A DNA stretch of 64,000 bases from Deroplatys truncata (lineage: Eukaryota > Arthropoda > Insecta > Mantodea > Mantidae), in assembly GCA_030765065.1 (NCBI GenBank), contig CM060990.1, positions 415,657,198 through 415,721,197 of the forward strand, given 5' to 3'. Below are positions 56,119-64,000 of this stretch, one piece after another. Positions within the stretch are counted from its first letter, which is position 1. Every line of letters begins with the position of its first letter. A program made the position numbers and the translations under genes. The notes beneath the pieces are model-generated. The model did no database searches. It worked only from the letters and a program-made list of their open reading frames with translations, and had not been told where the DNA came from.

Positions 56119-56599
56119 TTTGAACATTCAATCGCTGTAACGCGCTCTTTTATAATATAAGTTGCAGCCAGGGGTGACCGTAAATGACAGAATTACACTT
56201 CCGATATCTTTGTGTATTAAACAAGATCTTAATACCGTCGAGGAAGGTTTCAAACTTTTGAGGTAGCCGCGGACTACCAATATGGAAATAAAACACTATA
56301 TTACCTCCTTTCCGAATAAAAAGCCCACGGTGTGCATTCTTTCCCTGTAGTATTCAGATATACAACCATTTTCGTTTTCTTGACGTCACTTTGGCTATAT
56401 TCACCCATAAATTGAGAGATCTTTAAAAGTTTAGCATACCTTTGTGTGTCTACATTGCCTAAGACTTTCTCGTTTATGTACAAGTCTCTTCATCAGTTTT
56501 TCTCTTTTTTACTTTTTAAACCTTTGCGTTTAGCACCGTTATTCTTTGAGATGTGAGCAAATTTAGCAGACGTAGCTAAAATATCTATCATCGTAGAGT
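56119..56599. other. Unassigned minus-strand trace between viral genes
   Basis: A 60-codon open minus-strand piece at 56,301-56,483 (GEYSQSDVKKTKMVVYLNTT) is probably another gene or the tail of the PLA2 protein. No family recognised. Confidence 0.35.
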
Positions 56600-57142
56600 C
56601 AAAAAACATCCTTCACGTACCTTTTTCCTCTTCTTTCTAAGATCTTTTTCATTACCTTCTATCTCCCTCTTATGCTGCACCATTTCTGCAATACATTTAT
56701 CTGCAGCCTTCTTCTAACTAACAGAGGAGGCTATCTGAGCAGCTACTGCAGCCACTGCGCCTAAACCTTCACTGATGGGCATCAACGGCAAACTTCCTTC
56801 AGTCTCGTCTTCCTTTACTTCTTTCCTGTTCCTACAACAATGTTATACTTCATTGCTGTTGTGCTTCTCTCCCCAGTTTGCGTCTGCAGATCGAACACGA
56901 CACCAGGTCTTCTCGGAAAGCTCTTTGTCGACTAAATTTCTAGATCCGAGATCCCTCCTTAGTAGAAGTGTAGCAACATCGTGGTCCTTACAAGTCTCGT
57001 CATGTTGGTTAAAAATCTCCTTTCTGCTCACGTGTCTGTAACTTAGTGCCGGTTCCCGGGCCCGCAGTATCTGTATCCTGGAAAAATCGCTTCAAAGGGT
57101 GGTGGATTAATTGATGTATTAATAATCCCGTAGCCTCTCTTA
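56600..57142 (-). pseudogene. Phospholipase A2-domain virion-type protein, broken and split by a transposon
   Basis: Minus-strand trace. A calcium-loop block FPGYRYCGPGN (about 57,055-57,090) is followed after one frame change by ETCKDHDVATLLLRRDLGSR (about 56,950-57,005), with the catalytic HD pair, and ELSEKTWCRVRSADANWGEK. This is the YxGPG...D-x-C-x-x-HD arrangement of parvovirus-type secreted PLA2 domains, known also from endogenous arthropod elements. Downstream are a hydrophobic segment GSLPLMPISEGLGAVAAVAA and a basic helix. In parvoviruses the domain breaches endosomal membranes. The 5' part of the gene is separated by the Tc1-like insertion starting at 57,143. Not functional. Confidence 0.6.
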
Positions 57143-59010
57143 TACAGGGTGAATCACCTAAAGGTTGCACCACAAATATTTCGGAAATGGAAAGTGCCAT
57201 CGATGTGCAGTTTTCACAGCATTGATTGGTAGTCAGAGGCTGGTACATTTAGCTTACAAACAGATTTTAATAATACTGAGAAAGTGTATTTTTTGAGCAA
57301 ACATACAATTTTTAAATGGAACAATGCCTAGTTACATCAACAGAACAAAGGTAGAGTAAATCAGAATGTCAGTGGCGTTTATTGCAAGATTGTAATGCAA
57401 GTGGTTACGAGAAATCTTATTTTGAATCTTTTACGCACCGACACTTGTACAACCTGTGGTAGCACAAACTAAAGAAAACAAAAGGGGATCACAATACCTC
57501 TGTGGATTCTTACAAGTAAAGAGAACATAGCCCTTCAAAGGTTGTGTTCAAAATGACCACCGGTAGCCTAAATACACGCTTTAAGTCTGCTATAGAAAGA
57601 CTGCTGCACACGTTCTAGCAGCATTTCAGCGGAAATGTCAGAGCAGGTAGCAGTAATACGTCATTTCGTATCGTCTGGTGCAGTTGGTACATCCTTGAAG
57701 ACAGTGTCCTTCAGCCTTCCCAGCAGAAAAAAGTGTAAAGGGGTCAGATTCGGTGAACGCCAAGGTACAGGTCCACTTCGTCCAATACAACGATTTGGAA
57801 ACAATCCGTTAAGACAAGCTGTAGTACTTCGTGCACTTTGGGCTGGACAGCCTCATGTTGGCACCACAGGTTCCTCCTAGTCTGCAAAGGCACGTCTTCT
57901 AGCATCTGTGGCAGATGGTCTGTCAGCAGCCTGCGGTAATTGTGCGAGTTCATTGTTCCTTCTATGAACAAAGGGCCTATGAGCTGATGGGTTCACTATC
58001 CCACACCACACTTTTTAACTCCATGGACGCTGACGTTCCACCTGACGAAGCCAACGGGGATTGTCAATATACCAATAGTGCTTGTTTCTGCGTTCTACCT
58101 GGCCATGATTAGTAAGTGTTGCCTCATTACTAAACAAGATACATGATGAATCTGGAGTATCATGTCTTAATGCCCATGTACAACAGTTAACACGATTCTC
58201 AAAATCGTTTCCATGCAGCTCCTGATGGAGAGAGATGTGATAGGGATGGAACCTATGTGGATGGAGAATGCGCAGTACAATTGCCTGACTTATGTCACTT
58301 GCATGTGCGATTGTGCGGGGACTGATTTGCGGATCTACTGCAACGGCAGCCAAAACATTAGTTTCTGCCTCTTCTCCAGTCACTTGTTTGTTTCTGTTCC
58401 GTTTTCTAGGTGTTACAGTACCACTTTCACGTGATTGGTTGAAGAGATTGATAAATAATTGCCGAGATGGTTGACGTCTATTGGGATACGTTTCCGCATA
58501 CACCGTACAGGAACGAACTGCATTCTTCCTACACTATCCACACACCATGAGCATGTCGTCTTTTTCTGCATTAGTAAACCTCATCTTGCACTCACGACTT
58601 ACTGCTTGAACTGTTACAAACTAACTGACCAACCAATGAACAGAAAAGACAATGCAAAGAAACATAACAACATCGTACCTACAACTAAGCAGGTTGAATG
58701 GGACAAACAATTGTCGGTGTGGAAACTTTTCAAAATACGATTTCTCGTAAACCACGTGCACTAGAATCCTGCAACAAACTCCATTGACATTCTAATTTAC
58801 CATACCTTTCTGTTGATATAACTAGGTATTATTGCATTTAAAAAATTGTATGTTTTCTCAAAAATGCACTTTTTCAGTATTATTAAAATCTGTATACAGC
58901 CTAAATATACGAGCCCCTGACTACCAATCAATGTTGCGAAAACTGTACATCAATAGCACTTTCCATTTCCAAAATATTTCCGGCGCAAGTTTTAGGTGGT
59001 TCACTCTGTA
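57143..59010 (-). mobile_element. Tc1/mariner-superfamily (DDE_3-type) element with ~305-bp inverted repeats
   Basis: Ends TACAGGGTGAATCACCTAAA (57,143) and, read inward from 59,010, TACAGAGTGAACCACCTAAA. The inverted similarity extends about 305 bp on each side (to about 57,447 and from about 58,705), unusually long for the superfamily. TA flanks on both sides (57,141-57,142 and 59,011-59,012). The 1,868-bp element has a minus-strand transposase. It sits in the PLA2 gene of the older viral block. Confidence 0.85.
57640..58590 (-). pseudogene. DDE_3-type transposase of the Tc1-like element, degraded
   Basis: Likely start near 58,585 (MRFTNAEKDDMLMV). A 162-codon open block at 58,015-58,503 contains RLQ-like N-terminal helix-turn-helix regions (QISPRTIAHASDISQAIVLR), HPYHISLHQELHGNDFENR, and the first catalytic block, which reads ILFSNEATLTNHG, with Asn where the family has Asp. 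Further blocks 57,640-57,970 (FIEGTMNSHNYRRLLTDHLP, LEDVPLQTRRN) are shifted and the QHEA block stands where the second Asp is expected. The enzyme is inactive. Confidence 0.75.
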
Positions 59011-59012
59011 TA

Positions 59013-60339
59013 ATTTTTGTCAGCTTCTTGATCTCATATATTGGCCAGAACTAGGGACAGGAAACTTTCGTTCTATTTTTAAACCACCTTTCAGCGTTTT
59101 TAGCGGTTTTCGATGTTATTCTTCGGTGTTATTTTAATGGCTTTTGGTTGATTATGGTGTCACTTTTATAACTTCCAGTTTCAAAGATTTTATTGTCTTG
59201 AAGATTGAATTTACTCTGAATTAGAATTTCAAGTTACTTATTAAGAAGCTAATTTTAAACACAAAAACTTGATGTATACAATGTAATGCAAACAAGCACT
59301 TCATTTCTTTTTATACCAGCACAATGTCTCAAGGATTATGATACATCTCTACTTATACCAGATAAGTCAGCTGCCCCTATTTATTTTTGAATTTATGGAA
59401 CGTGCTAAGCGACATATGTGACTTACGTCTTTCTTGAATGCCTTCTAATGACTGGTATGAATAACACTTTATAGAGGAGGGATAGTTAACTCAATGCATA
59501 AGTGTTTTATGGAACAGAATGCAAGCGCCATGTATGTTGATGCCAAAAACGTCTCTCCCTGACACTGGGAGCTGCAGTAGCACTTTTAGCTGATTTTACA
59601 AACTTTCATTCTTCAGCATACATTCATCAGAACTTTGAAAATGCCTCTGAAGGAAGAAATACTCACATGCATCCTTTGACAAAACTATTTGAAAACAAAA
59701 TGGCAGATCTACGCAGTGCGACCAATTGGATTTAAGCGGTCAGCCAACAAAGGTTTATTGTACAGCGTTCTTCAAAAATGCTAAGTATATGGTGGATAAT
59801 TTCTCTTTTGTCACAATCTATGTCATATTTCAGTTCATACAGAAATTGAAATGGCTGATGCAGTTTATTTATTTGAGTTAAAACTACAAAAATAAGCTCC
59901 AAACACTGCATGCTTTAAAAGGCGTGTAAAGATTCGGGTGGGGTCTCAATTCTGCAACTATTTCGTATAAGAACCCAAAGTCGTAAAATAGCATTGTCCG
60001 AATGGTATTATCATGGTTGCTTCACCTCTGATCCGCTTCAATTCTGGTTCAAATCCTTCGTGTTAAGTTCATACCTTTTGTTGCCTTTTGTTCTATCTAT
60101 TTGGGCCTATAATTTGATATTATGATACAAAGAACGTTTTGATAACATCATAAGTGCGTACAAAATAATGACCATGTTTTCCACTGAGAGGTGGATAATT
60201 TATACTTCATAATAGGCATTTTGTTGTGCTCGGTATTAAGCTTAACACATTCAATCAAGTTTAAAACACTTCATACATGCAAAGAGGGCTTTAGCTATTT
60301 GCACCTGCATCAATGCTTGGCGTGAATAAACTCCCCATA
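59013..60339. other. No recognisable gene; may contain more of the old viral element
   Basis: Directly right of the Tc1-like element. By position the 5' part of the PLA2-type gene should lie here on the minus strand, but I could not align a convincing N-terminal region. AT-rich. Confidence 0.35.
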
Positions 60340-61380
60340 ACCTACCGAGTATTTGAAACCTTTCTACGTGACACGGCTGCTATCATTATGCATACAAACG
60401 ACGAGTATGTTGAAATGCTGTTAATATATTGAGAAACAAGGTGTAATGCACTGTCACCAAAGCGCCTGTATGAAGAAGCACTTTTTGAAGGGTTGAAAGA
60501 CGCCTTCGTGAAACAGGATGATTTGGAAGAGCACCACCTGTTCGCGATGCTCCAGTAAACTCTGGAGGCAATGAAGAAGCTGTGTGAAACGCAATAGAAA
60601 ACAATCCACATACCAGTTCAAGGGCCATAGCACAAGATCTGTACATAAGTCTAAGTTGGCCCTCAGTGATGCGCATTTTGCACCGTAATAAATATCATCT
60701 GTACCATCTACAACTACACCAGGTTCTCCACGGACGCGTCTTTCAAGCGCGAGTGATATATGCACAGTGCCTACAGCAGCGATCGCAAATGGGTGCAAAG
60801 TTTTTAAGAAATGTTCTCTTCGGTAATGAAGCCACATTAAAAATAACGGGATTGTTAATCTCACTGAATATAAGATGCTGTATTCCAGAGTGGAGCATCA
60901 ATGTATGGTGCGAAATATTAGCCTAATTGGATCGCACTTCTTTGAAGCCAACCTCACAGAACCAGGTACCTTGCATGTCTACAAAAAGAATTTCCGCTGC
61001 TACTAGAAGATGTACCACTAGTGTAAAGGACAGGAATGTGGATCCAGCAGGATGGAGCTCCACCACACTGGTCACTGATTGTAAGGAATCACTTACATAG
61101 AACATGTCCACAAAAATGGATTGGCCGAGTCGGCCCGATTACATGGCGTCCTAGATCACCTGATCTCACTCCACTGGAGTCATTTAAAGAAACGGGTCTA
61201 CGCTCAAGAACCGCAAAGCCCAAATTATCAACGGGCATTCATACGTAAGGAATGCAGGCAGATTACACCGCGCATGTGGCAACATACAAGAATGTCTCTC
61301 CGTCAACGTACCCAAGTGTGCATTGCTGAAGGGGGTCGTGATTATGAGTATTTACTTCTTTGATGAAATTCACCCTCCTT
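60340..61380 (+). pseudogene. Second Tc1-like (DDE_3-type) transposase remnant
   Basis: Plus-strand trace of about 340 codons. In order: a helix-turn-helix region with NEEAVRNAIENNPHTSSRAI (about 60,570-60,630), SVMRILHRNKYHLYHLQLHQ (60,666-60,725), LFGNEATLK (first catalytic block, Asn in place of Asp), IQQDGAPPHWSLIVRNHL (second Asp kept, about 61,039-61,092), and PRSPDLTPLESF (third acidic residue Glu instead of Asp, about 61,150-61,185). It belongs to the same family type as the element at 57-59 kb but in the opposite orientation and without recognisable terminal repeats. Inactive. Confidence 0.7.
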
Positions 61381-63179
61381 AACAAATTATGATTCTGTTT
61401 ACCCGTGAACCTAGAACATTTACAACTCCTTTGCCAGTAGAAGTAGTAAAACATCAGGTTAAACATGAAATAACAAGTGTTAGATTTAATAGCGTCGACA
61501 TGCGCCCAGACAAATCAAAGCTAACTACGTAACACGATTTACAATACCAGATACGGTACAGATTATTAGGGTAAACATCATCCACAATTATTATCTGATT
61601 GTAATTCTTGTCCCTCTGGCTCGCTGGAGAGCCAATAAGAAAACTAAATAAATTAGTATATTAACATGCAGAAAACGAACACAAGGAGAAAGAAAAAACA
61701 GAATAAAAAGAATTTGATATAATCATTAGATTAGAATCTCCGAAGCTCACATTTGCTTCATCACATTCCGCCAGCTAACCCACTCGGTCAGAACCCACGT
61801 ATTCCGTTCCGCTCTTCAGGAGAACATTCCTGTTTCTCCTTGGAAGCATTATATTCATAAAGAGCTGTCTTTTTTAAGCCTTTCACAGCTCCAAAGCTCA
61901 TTCAGGTCTTTAATCATTAATGGTGGTTGCGTATAGTACCGAATAGAAGGGCAGAGCTACAATAACTGTTTGTTTGGTAAAAGGGTCAATGCTTTCACAT
62001 TAGCTTATAAACTGCGGGTTGCATAGTTACGAATACCTAGTGTTAGTTGACTCGCCTGGTATATTAAATTTGTAGGTCTACCATTCACTCAAATAGTATA
62101 AAACGTGTTCTTCAAGCGCACATAGCACCTGAAACCTCAAATGGTAGCATTGTCTTAAGTTTCAAACTTTCTTCTTTTAGAGTGTAACTTCGTCAGTCAG
62201 AATGTAAATGTAATGTGAGAATAGTCGATCACTACCCTTGTTAGAACAAGGAATCCATACCGCTTGTAGAACTGCAGTTACTAATTCAGGTTCATTATAG
62301 ACATTTCACAATGCCAACATTCCTGATAGAAAATTGCAAGATGACTGCATCCTGAAGTTATTTTGTAGGTTTAAAAAAATTTCAATGTACTGATTACTGC
62401 ACTCCAGAAACAGAAGTTGACACAGTGTTTTCAACACTTACGCTCACAGAATTTCCTAAAATGTTCTTAGGTTTAAATGAGTTGTTAAGCAGTGCAAACA
62501 CAGGCTTTGATGGATAAAAACTCAAAGATTCTGAGTGTTTGTTATGATGCCTACTGCTATCACAGAATGCCTAACTTCTCCACGAGGTAGCTGGTTAACA
62601 ACTGTCTAAAAGGTTCCTTGTTTCACTTTCAAAAATATCCGGCTGATCAACTTGAAACTTTGGCGTTTATTATAGCACTTACACATTGAGTCGAATCTGC
62701 TCCCTATAAAAGTTGCACATGCAACGAAAATCTTAGAAGTGTATCAGTGTCAATTATTTTTAATAAAATTGCGAAGACACAGCGTCCGCTCTTGTTAGTT
62801 TTCTCATCTGTCACGTTTTTGTTCAGCTATTGTTCTTTATGCAATTCAGCCCCTCCTCTTGCAAAGTTGGACTATACTTCTCCGATATTATCTTGATGCA
62901 GGAAATGGCACGTACTACTGAAATTGAATTAACAACCGAATGGTAGATATTTCCTAATAAATAACCTTATAAGACCCAGCACAATCCTGCGCACGATGGT
63001 GTAATTAGAATGACATTTTCCATGAATTCATTCAGCCACTCACATAGACCCTTATAATCCAACTCGCTTTATGAGACGCTAAGCTTTATTAAAATTCGTA
63101 CTCTTCTCTGGACCAGATAATCGCTATCACTCTTCCTTATTTAGCGATTTAAAAACTCGTACTTTAACCGTTAATATGC
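61381..63179. other. No recognisable feature
   Basis: AT-rich, no coding trace or repeat I can support. Confidence 0.4.
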
Positions 63180-63700
63180 TTCACTCCGTAGGGGAGCGGT
63201 TCCAACCCCTTCAGCTGTCGTGGTGCGGGCGCCGCGGACCCTTAGCTCTCGTGGTGCTTCTGACCTTACTAGAAGTAAGTCGGACGGAACGTTCGAGCCC
63301 CTTCCGTTCGGGAGCCGTTCGGATTGGGTAGGTCTCGACGGGGCAGTGTTTCCCGATACTGTTGGGAGATTGGTTACGACTGTATGGTTTTCCATGCAGC
63401 CGGGGTTGTGAGGCGCCTCAATGTCCTCCGGTACCGTCCTGGAGAGCCGGTAGGAGGTATGCTAGATTGCTGTCGGCCCCACCGAGGTTATCGGTAGTCG
63501 CCCTTCGGGAGTAACGCGCGTAAGTGGCGTATCCACTTCCATCTCCGCGTAAGCGGGGGGGGAGGTGCCTTTATATCCTCTAGAAATTGGTCTCATGGGA
63601 AACCCCCACGGTTTGGAGAGTCACTCGGTTGGCGCTGGACCCTGGGTGTAGAAGGGGAAGTTGGGCTCCGGCTCTTGTCTGGTATACCTTTGCTCAACAT
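63180..63700 (+). repeat. GC-rich block of unknown origin (possible retrotransposon 5' UTR)
   Basis: About 520 bp at roughly 55-60% GC inside AT-rich DNA, with sharp edges. It contains purine/pyrimidine-balanced, structured-looking sequence (for example GCCCTTCGGGAGT and AGCGGGGGGGGAGG) and no convincing reading frame. Such blocks are typical of 5' UTR promoters of R1-like LINEs, but I recognise no family and rRNA identity was not evident. Confidence 0.4.
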
Positions 63701-64000
63701 TATGTTAATGTGCTTCAGTATTGCGTCTCGGCGGTGCTACGTGACTCGCAATAACAGCATTTACAAAATGGCGTTGATTTGTGCAAAGAATATAGCCTTC
63801 TGACACAAATTTCCGAGTTCTTTCAACAGTACTTACCGATGTTTTGGCAATATTCTGTTTGCAGCAAAAGGAGATTCTAAAGTGAATTTGCGCAATTATT
63901 GAGAAAGTATGTCCTCAAACAGAAACGAATATATGCACATAAAAGTATTAAAGAATAAAGAAATATGCAACAGGAGTAAAACAGCAAAACAAAAATGATG
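63701..64000. other. No recognisable feature
   Basis: AT-rich end of the window. Confidence 0.4.

Noticed and set aside
63180-63700. Ribosomal RNA fragment
   Set aside because: GC content prompted the check, but I could not match conserved 18S, 28S or 5S segments.

Overview
The window is repeat-dense, AT-rich eukaryotic DNA, most likely from an arthropod with a large genome; a polyneopteran-type insect is a guess I cannot test. The evidence is the transposon set: mariner, piggyBac, hAT, Tc1-like, Gypsy, a LINE, and tRNA-derived SINEs. I found no host gene I would defend. Almost everything recognisable is a transposable element or a virus-derived element, mostly decayed.

The main object is a complete but mutated Maverick/Polinton (polintovirus, adintovirus-like) at 29,972-49,044, about 19.1 kb. 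It has 190-bp terminal inverted repeats, begins AG, and is flanked by an exact 6-bp target-site duplication, AATGCG. On the minus strand it carries protein-primed DNA polymerase B (40.06-43.85 kb), packaging ATPase (39.37-40.01), two small structural-type genes (38.35-39.14), a retrovirus-like integrase (37.40-38.34), a penton-like minor capsid protein (36.16-37.31), a pVI/pX-like small protein (35.79-36.16), the double-jelly-roll major capsid protein (34.45-35.73), an adenain-type cysteine protease (33.95-34.45), a short spliced gene (33.31-33.81) and four unassigned genes (30.65-33.33). On the plus strand, reading divergently, are an S/P-rich protein and two small Cys-rich proteins (44.55-46.50). 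Near the right end are two minus-strand genes: a coiled-coil protein and a secreted Cys-rich protein. Many genes hold one or more frameshifts or stops; several are still open.

Left of the Polinton: a gag/protease relic of an LTR element (3.5-5.7 kb), a degraded multicopy arthropod ORF (7.36-8.67), a degraded LINE (8.9-13.6), a full-length dead mariner (13,785-15,094), four diverged copies of a ~270-bp repeat (16.6-18.3), a hAT remnant (19.2-20.46), and a Gypsy-like element (20,466 to ~27.1 kb) whose 5' LTR holds a SINE and whose reverse transcriptase is split by a 967-bp palindromic SINE cluster with a 12-bp duplication. Next is a piggyBac copy (27,519-29,898, TTAA on both sides), only 69 bp from the Polinton.

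Right of the Polinton: a solo LTR of the same family as the Gypsy-like 5' LTR (52,386-52,917), then a second and much older virus-derived block on the minus strand (54.2-57.1 kb). That block has a parvovirus-type phospholipase A2 motif, a minor structural protein and a capsid-like protein. A Tc1-like element with ~305-bp inverted repeats (57,143-59,010) has inserted into its PLA2 gene. Another Tc1-like fragment (60.3-61.4) and an unidentified GC-rich block (63.18-63.70) end the window.
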